A stretch of 64,000 nucleotides of DNA from Penicillus capitatus (GCA_965649825.1 OZ287694.1:2356001-2420000), one strand, 5' to 3'; shown: positions 1 to 11,500, counted from the first letter of the stretch. Translations and numbers: made by a program. The notes: a model not told the origin generated them from the sequence alone.

Positions 1-1640
1 ACATTCAATGCAGAGTGAGGTGATATCTGGAAGTGTGTTCGTCGTGAGGCCAGTAGTGGACAACGAGGTTGTGAGTGTTGCTAAAGTTCGGGGAGAACTG
101 CAAGAATTGCGCGCCGATCGTCATGGCCAGGCGTGACGATGTGCGTTGAGGCTGTCTCTCTTTATGCCTAGTGGACGAATGTGTGTGTCGGCAAGATTGA
201 GGTGCTGATGTGACTGTCTTGTGTGGGAGGGGGCCACCTTGCTCTGGGACACTCGGGGTCGTGTCATTTGAGGTTTTAGGCCGAGAAGAGACCTTTTTCT
301 ATGGTCCTGGGGCAGTACTGAATCACCTGCCTAGACATGTCGCATCACAACAAGGGTATTTAAAGGGACAATCCGAACCATGTTTACCTTGCTCCAAACA
401 GTCTGTAAAGTCTTCCGCTGTGTGAATCTTTCGTCCGGCCCGATCTCCGACAGTGTGACTGCGCAGTTCGTCCGGCGAGGCGATTCCTGCATAAGGATCG
501 AGTCAAACCAAAAATATCCATCTTCAACCAAACCCTCCACGGAACCGGTTCCCAAAATCCTGTTACTAGTGTCGTTCGTCATTTGGTTCGAACACTTGCG
601 GATGGAAACTCCTTCGAAGTCAACCGACAAAATCTCCAACGTAAAGAGATGGATGGTAGTTGAGCACCCTGTGCGTTGACGCATCAAGCGACGAGACAAC
701 AAGAGAGGGTGTAAAAATGCAGATTCGATCGTCAAGGAAGAACAACGAAGGGAAGCACACTCGGTGCCTGCTGAATGTTGAATTTCTCGAAACGGCAGCT
801 GCGAGTCACACCTGCTTGGGGGAGTGTTAAACCACTTACTTGTCCATAAACTCGATGAAACCATCCATCCTTTGTTCATTTATCCAAATCGCAGATCTGT
901 CAACGTCACGAAGAAAGACGCGAATGTCTGCTGCAGATGGGGAAACCCGAACTGGTTTTTGCTTGTCGCCGACATCATATGGCGGGAGAATCGATTCCTT
1001 TTATGCGAACCTGAAAAGACAATGCGCAGAGCAGCAAAGCAGATCTCCAAGCCTCGATTCTTAGCGTCAAATAAAAGGAGACATCCCTCTGGTTTGATCG
1101 GCACTAAAGAGACAACTGCGTCGACGGAAGCAAAAAAACAGCGTCCAAGTAGCTGGCTTCCTGTGTCCTTCCTCGCGAGAAGTATAGTCAGTCTCTATGT
1201 GTCACGAATGTACGACAGACACTTCCCAAAGCCCAAAGACAAAGCATAGAGAATCAAACTGTTGATATAATCAATCGCGCATGCTTAGAAAACATCAACC
1301 GATCGTTAAACGCGAGCAAAACAAGAACTCATGCGAAACGTAGAGAATGCCATTACATAACATCAGCTTTGTTCGATTTATATGAAACGATATTATGTTA
1401 ATCCAGCGACAGCGCCGGTTGAGAAACAGCCAGTTCGACTTATATGCATCGAACTCATTCACGTTGACAGAGATAACAACAAGCAGCAACAGGCCTACAA
1501 CACACACCGAAAACGAAAACAGAGAGCTGGCGTGGGAAAGAAAGAACCACGTTGCCTATGAGACACTAGATGAAAAAACATGCCATAACATGTCGATTGC
1601 AATACAAGCCGCACGCAGTCAGGGGAGGAACGCGGCTCCA
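1..1640. other. No recognisable gene
   Basis: I see no family signature here. A 182-codon open frame on the minus strand (879 to 331) has some protein-like stretches but no homology I recognise, no intron signals and no partner exons, so it is not called. One copy of the GATGTGAC octamer lies at 207-214. Confidence 0.4.
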
Positions 1641-1654
1641 CTCGTCTTCGGCTT

Positions 1655-2340
1655 GCCTAGTCTTGGTCTTCTGCCTTCACCTTCTTGGTCACTTGCTTGG
1701 TCTTCTGCCTTGCTTGGTCTTGGTCTTCTTCTTCGGCTTACCTTGTCGCCTTCGCCTTGTGCCTGGTCTTGCTTGGTCATCTTCTTATCTGGGGTTGCTT
1801 GGTCTTTGGTCTGGTCTTTGGTCTTCGGCTTGCTTCGCCTTGTGCCTTATTGGTCGCCTTCGCCTTCGCCTTCGCCTTCGCCTTGGTGCTTGGTGCTTGG
1901 TCGCCTTCGCCTTCGCCTTGGTGCTTGGTCTTGGTCTTGGTCTTGGTCGCCTTCGCCTTCGCCTTGGTGCTTGGTCTTGGTCGCCTTCGCCTGGTTGCTT
2001 AGTCTTCGCCTTCGCCTGGTTGCTTAGTCTTCGCCTTCGCCTTCGCCTGGTTGGTCGCCTTCGCCTTGTGCCTTATTGGTCGCCTTCGCCTTGTGCCTTA
2101 TTGGTCGCCTTCGCCTTGTGCCTTATTGGTCGCCTTCGCCTTGTGCCTTATTGGTCGCCTTCGCCTTGTGCCTTATTGGTCGCCTTCGCCTTGTGCCTTA
2201 TTGGTCGCCTTCGCCTTGTGCCTTATTGGTCGCCTTCGCCTTGTGCCTTATTGGTCGCCTTCGCCTTGTGCCTTATTGGTCGCCTTCGCCTTGTGCCCTC
2301 TGCCTTGTGCCTGGTCTTGCCTGGTCTTGGTCTTCGCCTT
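1655..2340 (+). repeat. Minisatellite, 25-bp unit with degenerate leader
   Basis: From 2051 to about 2300 a 25-bp unit (begins TTGGTCGCC, ends TGTGCCTTA) is repeated almost perfectly about ten times head to tail. The preceding 400 bp (1655-2050) is a degenerate mix of shorter CTTGGT and GCCTTC motifs from which the unit probably grew. Because 25 is not a multiple of 3, the three forward frames cycle through the same 25-residue peptide, so long open frames here follow from the repeat and are not evidence of genes. Confidence 0.9.
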
Positions 2341-2531
2341 CTCCTTGCTCCATCAGCATCCGTCACCGAAAAACGGACACATAAGATCTCTACCCTCTTA
2401 GCTTTCCACGTCGAACGTTAAGATTATCTTCTCTCCTCGCCCGCCCGCCTCGACAAGGTACCGCCCTCCACACGAAAGGCCCATACAACCTCCGACGAAA
2501 CATAGTTCACACGCCGGGCCGCTTCAAGAGG

Positions 2532-3341
2532 TCACCTACTTGACCTCCTTTGGGATCCCTTAGATGAACTCCCGGCGCTTTTCTCGTTCGTCCGTTTTTC
2601 CTGCTCTGCTTTCAACCTCGCCATCCGCGCTTCGTGCTCCGCTCTCAACCTCGCCATCCGTTCTTCTCTGACCCGCGTTCTTCGAAGACTGTAGCGGAGC
2701 GTTGCCTCACTCGTCCTCGTCAACTCCTCTTCGTAAGACACGCCCCGTCTACGGCTTCTAGAACCGCGGCCCCTAGAAGCGGCGTCCACATCCGGCTCGG
2801 CCTGATCCGCGGCGTCCACCTCCGGCTCGGCCCGATCCGCGGCGTCCGCCGTGAACTCGAGCATGAAATCGACGAACCTTGTTGCCAGTGCGCGACTTCG
2901 TGCATGGACACTTTCCACGGTCACCCTGAGCTCTGACCACAAGTACCATGCAAACATCGCGATCCTGAAGGCCGTCGCATCGTTGTCGAATTGTGCGCCC
3001 AAGGTAGTCACCAAAGACCGCCTCAAATCTCTCGCGAAGTCGGCCCACGTGTGGGTCAGCACTCTCCTGCCTCTGATGTACGTAGAGTACATACGCTCTG
3101 GAGCCACTTCGCGGTAGATGCGCTCGACGTCGACAAGGTTTCCGCCCGTCTCGCCGCGCGCGACCGACCTTAGCAAACTGCTAATGTAGATCGCATAGAC
3201 GGTGAAGAAGATCGTGAACCTTTCAAGCTCGATTACCGCTCGGCCCAAAACGCGCATGGCCCAGGCCGTTAAAATACGAGCAGCATTTTCAAACGAACGC
3301 ATCTCGGTTATGTTTCGTGAGAATGTGGAAGCTGGGCGCAA
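2532..3341 (-). CDS. Orphan single-exon protein, 269 aa
   Basis: Uninterrupted 269-codon frame with ATG at 3341 and stop at 2532. I do not recognise a family. The N-terminal 170 residues are mixed hydrophobic and basic (a hydrophobic stretch near residues 42-58, FTIFFTVYAIYISSLL). Residues about 170-190 hold an imperfect acidic repeat (ADRAEPEVDAADQAEPDVDA). The last 80 residues are Arg/Lys/Glu-rich and should form a charged coiled coil (MARLRAEHEARMARLKAEQE) before a Ser/Lys-rich tail. No intron is needed, unlike most neighbours, and it sits between a minisatellite and a solo LTR, so it could belong to a mobile element or a virus-derived insert; that is inference only. Confidence 0.45.
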   Translation of the reverse strand: MRPASTFSRNITEMRSFENAARILTAWAMRVLGRAVIELERFTIFFTVYAIYISSLLRSVARGETGGNLVDVERIYREVAPERMYSTYIRGRRVLTHTWADFARDLRRSLVTTLGAQFDNDATAFRIAMFAWYLWSELRVTVESVHARSRALATRFVDFMLEFTADAADRAEPEVDAADQAEPDVDAASRGRGSRSRRRGVSYEEELTRTSEATLRYSLRRTRVREERMARLRAEHEARMARLKAEQEKRTNEKSAGSSSKGSQRRSSR

Positions 3342-3562
3342 ACAGTTTTCGTGAAAAGCGATAAACGAAAAAAGGCCCGCAAAACCCTAATTTATATGTA
3401 TGTCAAGTCTACGGTTAAGCTTTAGATTCGCACCGCGATTGGCTGATTGCGCGTTAGTCACATCGAAACCTCCGACCTATAAGTGTATACGTCACGTCGG
3501 CGACTGAGACGATAATGATGGCCTTGTTTACGTGTCATTGCTGTCCACTTTCGTGCAGCTAG

Positions 3563-3884
3563 TGTCGCGCAGGTCGTTAGATGGAAACAATTCGAACAGC
3601 GAGCGCACTTAAACCTTTGAAACGTGAAGTCTTACAGAACGAAAGACAAGACCTGTAGATCTACGTTTTCATAGGGTTTTGTTTAGCGATGTCACATGAC
3701 GGTCGTGGGTCTATATTAAGTAACAAAAAGGAATATTCTTCGAAGATTCCGGAATCTGTACGTGAAAGCCGCGGGTCTATTTGCGGATGGGAAGGTACAG
3801 AGAACCTACGACCTGTCACTTGGAGATCGACACAAGTGTAGGTAGGTGAGCTCATTGTTGGGGGCGTGTTGGCTTAACACAACA
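3563..3884 (-). mobile_element. Diverged solo LTR of the resident Ty3-type family
   Basis: Clearly related along its whole length to the 304-bp LTRs at 5260, 11733, 13740 and 20204: starts TGTCGCGCAGG, keeps the blocks GATGGAAACAATT, AAGTAACAAAAAGGAATATTC, CCGCGGGTCTATTTG and GAGATCGACACAAGTGTAGG, and ends CTTAACACAACA. It is about 322 bp, with many substitutions and small indels, and its TATA-like box is altered. No internal element sequence and no matching 4-bp duplication flank it (CTAG versus ACGT). I read it as an old insertion reduced to one LTR. Confidence 0.8.
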
Positions 3885-3943
3885 ACGTTCGTGCACGTTT
3901 GATCCGTATGCAATCCGAACTGAACTTATGAGACGTTCGTGTA

Positions 3944-3966
3944 CGTTGTCAGTGGACAGCTGTCCA
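3944..3966. repeat. 23-bp sequence shared with 63244-63266
   Basis: A 23-bp block containing the palindrome GGACAGCTGTCC is found exactly here and at 63244-63266. In both places an ACAGTCTTTGT block follows 40-80 bp downstream with a similar CTTACGCC/GATACGCC context, so a longer, diverged dispersed repeat is likely. Function unknown. Confidence 0.6.
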
Positions 3967-4333
3967 CCTTCGTGCAGGGAGACGCGTTCACGTGACGTTT
4001 GTTTGCGTCTGACGCGTATATATTCCGAACTCGTGAACGTTACAACAGTCTTTGTTAAACGATACGCCTGTCGGCAAGATGAGGGGATGGTGATAATGGG
4101 CCATGTGGGAGCCAGCGATGGACTGAGGGGACTGTCTGGCTGGGCAAGGGGCCACGCCGCCAAGGGGCGCTCAGGGTCTTGTCAGAAGGGAGCTTAGGCG
4201 CGGAAGGGGCCAAAATTCTCTGGCTCAGACGAGTGGGTGACTCATCGATTTCGAGCGTCACATCGTCGGGGACGGATAAAAGAGTTTTTTTCGCCGGTGA
4301 ACGTTGTGCATGTTTCTGTTGTAAAGTTTTCAA

Positions 4334-5259
4334 GTGCGTTCCATCAGTCTGGCTGACGACGACGAACACCGCGAAGCTTCCCCTGCGACTGTTCCTTACC
4401 CACCGCTGTACACAGAGTCACCTTATCTCTCGGCCCTTGGCTTCTGGCGAGAAGGCGAACGACGGAGCGTGGACGCTTCGGACCTTTTCCAACGGGGTGC
4501 AGAGCAGGTGGTGCACAACACCGAGCTGTACGAGTCCAGACGAAACTCCTCCCACGAAGAAAGAGTTGAGAACCAGAACGGAGCGGGCCCATCTACTCAC
4601 CTGAACGGAGCGACTCAGCAAGTTCCTCCTCGGGTGGTCAACGAGCCTACGACTAGTGTCACGCGAGCATCTTCCCCAGACCGACAACGCCTTCGTCGTA
4701 TTCGCATCGTTCGTCGGCGACAACTGCGATGTGACCTCCATCTGTCGATCGCGCCGTTAACGGCCTGATGGACGTTTAATTGCATAGAATGGCATGCGGC
4801 CGAGTTAGTTAGTTGGTCAGGTCGTTCATCCGACGAAGAAGGAAATTCTCAAGCCAAAATGGACGTCGCCAGGGACGTGTTGCACGAGATCTCGTGAAGA
4901 CTGCCATTTTACACGAGACGTGCACGAAGCCTTCGTTTTCCCGGGAGTTCTCTTCGGGGGATAACAGGAGTCAAAGCAGACAACATCATCCCCGTCACAA
5001 CCGGCAAAGAACGAACGCACACTCGGGATGGTGGAGCCTTCGGGAAACCAATGCAGCGGAAGGACATGTGCTGGGAGAACGGCTGATTAACGATGCCGAA
5101 AGAGCTCTGACATTCCACTGCTGCGAGTAGTACTCGAAGCAGTCCCTTCAAGTGACAACGACCTGATAGCGCACGAGCTGCACACGAACAGAACGGAACT
5201 CAAGCCAAAGGAATCGTGGAACTCGAAGAAGACCAGCCAGAAAGACTTCAAACAACCGC
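4334..5259 (+). pseudogene. 5' part of a host gene split by the retroelement block
   Basis: Two stretches look coding. From about 4334 a frame runs to the octamer at 4728 (acidic, Ser/Pro-rich, ends RQLRCD before a possible GTGACC donor). A second frame opens after 5090 and runs to the element border at 5259 (...TSQKDFKQ). Joining 5259 directly to 20512, removing one copy of the 4-bp duplication CCGC, keeps this second frame open and continues it as PLAAFLYEEGTYDRQ. The gene is therefore a real coding unit disrupted by insertion. No domain is recognised. Start, upstream exons and the linkage between the two stretches are not resolved. Confidence 0.45.
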
Positions 5260-5563
5260 TGTCGCGTAGGTTTTTGGATGGAAACAATTTTAAAGGTGGG
5301 CGCACGTAGACCTGTGAAACGTAAAGTCTTACAAACGAAAGACAAGTTCTGTACATCTACAACGCTTTTATAGGGTACTTTATTTTAAGTAACAAAAAGG
5401 AATATTCTGCAAAGATCCGGAATCTACTTGGAATCTGTGACGTAGAGCCGCGGGTCTATTTGTGGATGGGAAGGTATAGAGAACCTACGACCTGTCACCT
5501 GGAGATCGACACAAGTGTAGGTAGATGAGCGCATTATCGCGAGCGCTACGCCTTAACACGACA
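5260..5563 (-). repeat. 3' LTR, copy 1
   Basis: 304 bp, TGTCGCGTAGG...CTTAACACGACA on the plus strand. This is the downstream LTR relative to the minus-strand genes. The adjacent internal sequence at 5564 (GGTGGGCCCA when read on the minus strand) is the likely polypurine-type primer site. Confidence 0.95.
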
Positions 5564-5572
5564 TGGGCCCAC

Positions 5573-8569
5573 CTATCTTCTGTCTAATCTCCGAAGGAAG
5601 TCACGATGGACATTGTGCAGCGTCGAACCATTGGGCATACGGATATCCCACCGGTGGTCACTATGTTCTTTCACTACCACACAAGGATAGACCCATTTGG
5701 AGTATAGTTTGGAGTCGAGGCGGTCGGCCAACTTCGAGTTGTACCACGAGACCTCGGCTCCCACTTCAATGGGACGGATCTTAACTTTCTTGTGGTGCCT
5801 TGTCTTATTTTGCTGGTGTGCCTTAATTATTCGTTGATAAGCTAGTCCTCGGTCGGTGTCCAGCTGTGGTGGACTAGTTATCGTGCCGTTCCGTTGTGTG
5901 CCAGTTAGAAGGTATTGTGGACAGAACAGAGTCGTACTATGAATCGTTCGGTTGATCTCATGCACGCTCGTGCTCACATGTGTCGTCCAATCACCCCCCT
6001 TTTCCGCCCATATCCTCCGAAGTCGATTTACGAGGTTTCGGTTGAACGCCTCGACAGTGCCTGCACTTTTGTGGGAATAGGTTGGGGTGTGTAGCAGATC
6101 AATTCCGTGCTGTGCGCAGGTACTCTCGAAGCTCCTGGCAATGAAGGCGCTTCCGTTGTCGCACAGGATCCTCTGTGGAGCCCCAAAGTTTCGTGCCCAT
6201 TCGAGTACCAGCTTAATAGCCTGTGCTGCCGAGCACGTCTTACATGGGCGCCCCATGCCAAACTTAGTGAAAGCGTCGATCCCGGTAGCGATATACCGAA
6301 ACCCGTGGCTGCCACGGTTCAGCGGTCCTATGAAGTCTAGACACAGTGTGTGGTTCGGGGATGGACTGTCAATCATACCCAAGTCCACCTCAGATCGTGG
6401 GTTGCGAAACATTTGGCACGTCTCGCAGTTATTGACGTAATCTCGCACGTCATTGAAGTCGTTCGTCCAGCGGGTACCGTCGGACCGCAGGTTCAGGAAT
6501 GTCTTCTTGACCCCGAAGTGGCCTGCATGCGCCTTCTTGATGAGCTCGGTCCGTTCTTCCGGAGTATAGGATACGGAGTTCACTTGATATCCCTGTTGCT
6601 TCTTCTTGGTGTGAAATTCGACAGGTGCGTTGTCTCTCCATCGGCTGAGAAGATCCGCTATCACGTTGTCCTTCCCCTCTACAAAACAGAAGTGGAGACG
6701 ATCATGGGAAAAGTGGTGCCGGAGCCAGCAATGCTGTCTCTGGATCCGGAGGTCCTTGAACTTGTGCAGGAATGTCGGCTCCTTGAGCCAATTGACCGTC
6801 GCCATGTTGTCGGAGTAAACGAATACCTCCGTCTGCTTGATCACAAAGTAACATTCCTTCAAGGCCCGTACTATTCCCATCAGTTCTCCCAGAAAGCTTC
6901 CGACCCTCTGTTTCGTCGTGAAGGAGCCAAAGAGAACAGGTTGCAAGGTCGAGTTAAGCAATACGTATCCGAACTGGTTGAGTGGGTTACCACACCAATC
7001 CGTATACAGATGGAATGGCCCCCTTCTTTCCAACGTCAGTCGGTACGTACTGATGCATAGAGATTGAACTGCGTCCTTGTAGATCTCGTCAGCTTTGGTG
7101 TAGTCATTGTGTTCGCGCTTCAGGAATGGCTTGAGTTGCGTGACGATCGCGTCGTATTTGTAACAGTACTGTGCCAGTTGCTGGCACAGACCCATGGCCT
7201 TCTGAACGTCGTGACGTGATGTGATTGTCGGCAGCTTCTGGAGTATGGCCTGGGCCCTGTGGTAGGGGTTTAGCGTCCCGGCACTGAGCTCAGTACCCAG
7301 AAAGCTCACCGAAGTCTCAAACCAGTCACACTTTTGGCAGTTGATCGTCAAGCCATATTCGTCGAAACGTTTCAATAAAAGCTTGGTCTTGTCGAGGAGT
7401 TCCTCCTCGGTTTCGCCGCCGATCAATATGTCATCGAAGTATCGTATCACATCCAACCCCTGCAGGATGTGGGTCATGCGGTTATTGAAAAGCTCCGGAC
7501 TGACGTTGACGCCTTGTGGCAGTCTTCGAAAGCCGTACGTCACGCCGTTCCAATGTAGTGCAAAGAAAAGCGAAATATTGTCGTCGATGGGGATGGAGCC
7601 GTAGCCGTGAACAATGTCCACGATGGTGTATACGGTCCACTTGGGATCCACCTTCTGGATGATGTTCGACACCGGAATGATGGTCCCCCCTTGCGTTCCT
7701 TCGAGGTACGTGTTGATGTCGCGGAAGTCAATGGTGGGCCGGATCTTGCCATTCGGTTTGCGTATAAAGTTCAAAGGTGCTACGACGGCGTGTATTGCCT
7801 CGGCAACAGACAACGGTCGTATGACACCCTCCTTGTTTAGCGAATCGATCTCTTTTGAGATCTCTTCGTTGGTGAGACCCGAGACGTAGTTCTCCCTCCA
7901 GCATGGCTTAGGCTCGCCCATCCAACAAAGATCCCTGTTGCGTACCCTGATGTCCCACAGCCTGCTGGTCGTCGGGCGAATGGTGTCCGAAAAGACCAGG
8001 GGAAATTCTTGTCTTAGCCGAGCCACTATCGCATCCTTGTCGATTGGTGTAGTGATGCTCATGATATTGACACGTTTGGTCTTTATTCGCAGCGGGTACT
8101 CTGTCCCATCAACATCGACGATGGATTCCACGTCACCCTTGGCACAGCACAATCGCATCTTGCTGGTGATATGCTGTGGAACATCGGATTGGTTGAAGAT
8201 TACCACGCTGATCTGACCATTCGTGTGTACCTTGACCTTGCAGAAAATGTTTTTATTGTGGGTGCAGTCAAAGAATGCAGTCCAGGTTGTTGTTTCCGAG
8301 AACTTGAAAGGTAAGATGATACGGCGACTCCGAAAGGGTCCTAACACAAAACTTCTCCCTGCCATGAAGACGATCCAGCCGTTTTGCTTGAATGGGAATA
8401 GCTCCCGGTCAATGGATTCTGTGACTTGGAGTGGTGAAGGTGTTAGTCTTTCTTCTTGTCTATTTGGCGGTGTCTCGTCGTTCCAGTTCGATTTCACTAG
8501 TACCAGGCGTTTCACGTGCGGCTTCTGTTGTGCGTCATGCGCCTGCTGAAAAACAGGCTGGTCCCTCAG
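5573..8569 (-). CDS. pol: Pol: reverse transcriptase, RNase H, integrase (copy 1)
   Basis: Makes element cDNA and inserts it into the host genome. No ATG opens the frame: it starts by -1 frameshift at 8569-8575, adds about 18 codons, then runs 980 codons from a GTG at 8515. Counted from there, RT covers roughly residues 215-430, with the first catalytic Asp near 300 (VYTIVDIVHGYG), the LPQGVNVSPELF block near 332 and the active site YFDD at 359-362. RNase H follows (LYTDWCGNP, SDNMATVNWL, and a terminal GKDNVIADLLSRW). Integrase shows a His-His-Cys-Cys zinc motif (HAGHFG ... CETCQ), a DDE core (LDFIGP, CDNGSAF, GTVEAFNRN) and a GAEVSWY C-terminal domain. There is no chromodomain. The protease is in the upstream ORF. 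Confidence 0.93.
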   Translation of the reverse strand: MRDQPVFQQAHDAQQKPHVKRLVLVKSNWNDETPPNRQEERLTPSPLQVTESIDRELFPFKQNGWIVFMAGRSFVLGPFRSRRIILPFKFSETTTWTAFFDCTHNKNIFCKVKVHTNGQISVVIFNQSDVPQHITSKMRLCCAKGDVESIVDVDGTEYPLRIKTKRVNIMSITTPIDKDAIVARLRQEFPLVFSDTIRPTTSRLWDIRVRNRDLCWMGEPKPCWRENYVSGLTNEEISKEIDSLNKEGVIRPLSVAEAIHAVVAPLNFIRKPNGKIRPTIDFRDINTYLEGTQGGTIIPVSNIIQKVDPKWTVYTIVDIVHGYGSIPIDDNISLFFALHWNGVTYGFRRLPQGVNVSPELFNNRMTHILQGLDVIRYFDDILIGGETEEELLDKTKLLLKRFDEYGLTINCQKCDWFETSVSFLGTELSAGTLNPYHRAQAILQKLPTITSRHDVQKAMGLCQQLAQYCYKYDAIVTQLKPFLKREHNDYTKADEIYKDAVQSLCISTYRLTLERRGPFHLYTDWCGNPLNQFGYVLLNSTLQPVLFGSFTTKQRVGSFLGELMGIVRALKECYFVIKQTEVFVYSDNMATVNWLKEPTFLHKFKDLRIQRQHCWLRHHFSHDRLHFCFVEGKDNVIADLLSRWRDNAPVEFHTKKKQQGYQVNSVSYTPEERTELIKKAHAGHFGVKKTFLNLRSDGTRWTNDFNDVRDYVNNCETCQMFRNPRSEVDLGMIDSPSPNHTLCLDFIGPLNRGSHGFRYIATGIDAFTKFGMGRPCKTCSAAQAIKLVLEWARNFGAPQRILCDNGSAFIARSFESTCAQHGIDLLHTPTYSHKSAGTVEAFNRNLVNRLRRIWAEKGGDWTTHVSTSVHEINRTIHSTTLFCPQYLLTGTQRNGTITSPPQLDTDRGLAYQRIIKAHQQNKTRHHKKVKIRPIEVGAEVSWYNSKLADRLDSKLYSKWVYPCVVVKEHSDHRWDIRMPNGSTLHNVHRDFLRRLDRR

Positions 8570-11500
8570 TTTTTTGAAACAGAAACGTTGTGGATGAGTA
8601 TTTTGTTACCTTTGTCGTCATAGACTGCATCCTCCTCGCAGTTGAGCTGCAACTTGAATGCCTGAAGGGCCTGCATTCCCAGAATCGGGCGTTGGACACC
8701 TTCACAGACGACAAATGGTATCTCGGCGCTCTGTTTCCCGAGGGTGCACAACAAAGAGATCTCGCCACTCGTCTTGGTCGTCTTGTTGTTAAAGCTAATC
8801 ACGTCCCGAACTTTCGACGACCTTAGGACCAAGTTGTGTTTCCTCGCCAGCTTCGCTGGAAGGACATTCGTTTGCGCACCGGTATCCAGCAGGCAAGAGA
8901 TCTTTCCGGCAATGTCCTCCATGCTGAGTGGGACATTGTACTGTAACATCCTTCGAGACTCTTGGCGCTGTACCGGATTCGTCTGTGCCACGGTCCTTGA
9001 TTCTGGTGCCTTTGGAGTTTTCGTGACCGTGGGGCAGTCCTTCCAGGAGTGGCCTTTCTGACCGCATCTTTCGCATGTGTGCCCGACGTCTTGACGCATG
9101 TTCTTCCGGCCATCCGCCCTGGCGTGTCCTCGACTGTTCTGTTCCTGTTCCAGACACTCGTCGATGATCAGTTGCACACGCGGCCAATTCTCTGCATTTC
9201 CCCACGGCAACCCACGCAGGCGTGACTGGATGTGTGCATTCGCGATGTTGAAGATCCGCTCAGTCGCTGTAGCGTACTTGAGTGGGTCTTGTACCAACTC
9301 AAGTAGCTTCGACATTCTTCGTGCGAACTGAGACAGATTCTCCTTTCGTTTGGGCAACAGCGTGTGCACGTCCTTCATGGAGGGTCCCTTCTCGTTGTGT
9401 CTTGTGGGTGCGTGACTCACTGGTGTGCGTGGGGTTGCGGCATCCTTTTCCTGACGCTTTTGTCCCTCTTGCTGTCGTCGCGTGGCCTTTTGAACGTCGG
9501 GTGACAATTCAGGGTGATGCTGCTCACAGCTAACCTGCTGAATTCGTGTCCGATCCTCGACTGCTTCTAATCGCTGTCCGATACTGGTAAAGCTCGCTTC
9601 AAGACTTGTCTCCATTCTCCCTTGTCTATTGACAAGTCTCCTTTCGAGGTCTTCGGCGCGTCTCATGAGCTCCTCTTGCATTGCCTGTATACCTTCCATC
9701 AGGGATTGTATTAAGCCTCCTTGTTCAGTGTCTCGACGGGTCTCTGATAACGGATCTGGGTGGATTTCAGTCACTATATTCTGTTGGTTTGCCCGTCGTG
9801 GCGACTGCTGAGCCGGCGGAGGCGGTGGCGACTGCTGAGCCGGCGGAGGCGGTGGCGACTGCTGAGCCGGCGGAGGCGGTGGCGACTGCTGAGCCGACTC
9901 CTGGGTGGTCTGTTCTTGAGTCGGTTGTTGCGCCTGAGCCCCTTGTCCCCGCATCAGATTCCACACGATTCTGAGTAGCCAGCAAATCCCCTGGGTTATG
10001 GCTACGATTCGCATCACAACCTTGCGGATGTTCCTGAATACATTCAAAATCCACGCGGCGACGTTGTATAGAAGCATAGCAGCGCCTACCAACTGCCAGC
10101 CGTTCCCCGTAGCCAGGGCGCTACGAATTGCTTTGATTCCAAATTTATCCCATAGTGTGCCTAACACCCATGTAACTGCGTTATCACGGGTACCGGTTAG
10201 CCATTTTATAGAGCGGTCGTGGAATGTATCATTCCCGTGACTGCTCTCCCAACCGTTAGCCTGGCTTTCGCAGATGCAATCGTCTAGAGCCGTCTTCATG
10301 TTGCCTGTGTGTTCGTTGATCTTGTTTATTGTCTCGCGGATATTATTGAGAGTGTCATTGAGGTGCTGCCAATCGACATTAGAACTCTTAGCATGTGACT
10401 CTTGTGACGTTTCAGGTCCTTGGTTGTCTGTCGACGAACCATTTACCGTGATGTTCAGGAACTGGGTGATGCCGTCCAAGGTCTCTGCGACGTGTCGCAC
10501 TTCTCCTACGAGAGAGGACTTCCTAGATGGGAAGTTGTTGATGATCGAGACTGTCGCAGTCGTCAACAAACTCGCTGGGGAGAATACGGACAACACACCT
10601 CTGTTTGTCGCCCAGTTGACGATCCCATGAGCAGTAAGACCTACGACAGCACTAGTGATCATTGCGTCAATATAGTCTGGCCAAGTGATGTCGATTCCCA
10701 TTCTGAAGTCGGGGATCATGTACCAAGATTGCCCATCTTCGACAGGTAGAGCATCTCCCATCTCGTGCAAATTGAAGACATTTTCTGGAGGGAGTTCTTG
10801 TTCTGTCCATTGGTCTTCGGACTCTTCGGACTCTTCGGACTCTTCGGACTCTTCGGACTGTTCGGGATCGGATCGCGGAGCCTCCTCGTCGAATAGATCT
10901 TCCGCCAATTCTACCGGAATCTCGTATTCGTCATACTCGAGCTTGTAAGCTTCCGCGCTGGGTTCCGAATCCATCGGCAAGTCCGTATTAGTTTGTACGT
11001 CTTCATGTTCTGCGACGGGGATAGCGAACTCAAAACGCCTGCGGAGGGCTCTGGCTGAGCCGGCTATGGTGCGTCTGTCTTCTTCGGCATTTGTGTCTGT
11101 ACACACGAGGTCATATATCTTCTGTCTAGATGCGTCCAGCACCGCTTTTGGTTCCCACGTCTGTGAATGAGGATTGCCCGGGATTAGTAGGAAGAAGGAC
11201 ATTCCTGTAGCCAGAATCGGCTTTCCTCCCCAATGTATCAAGGAACCCTCGCCGAGAAGCATGATCAGCATATTGGCTTCCTCGTACGTAATGCCTTCGC
11301 TTGCGTCATAGAAGATGATGCCGTTAGGGCACTTTTTGACGAAGACCGCGATCTCCCTTTGAATTATTCTAGCCTCATTCACAGATTTGGATTGCGGTTT
11401 AATATACTTGAAACAACTGCTCTTTTGCAGACTAGGCTCATTCTTGATTCCGTTAACCAGTGAGTCGCATGTACTTGTCGTACAGTAGAGAACTGTAGAC

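Noticed and set aside
331-879. 182-codon minus-strand ORF
   Set aside because: Some protein-like stretches, but no homology, no promoter or intron evidence.
1395-2421. Long overlapping plus-strand ORFs of up to 283 codons
   Set aside because: They are the minisatellite read in its three frames; composition is pure repeat.
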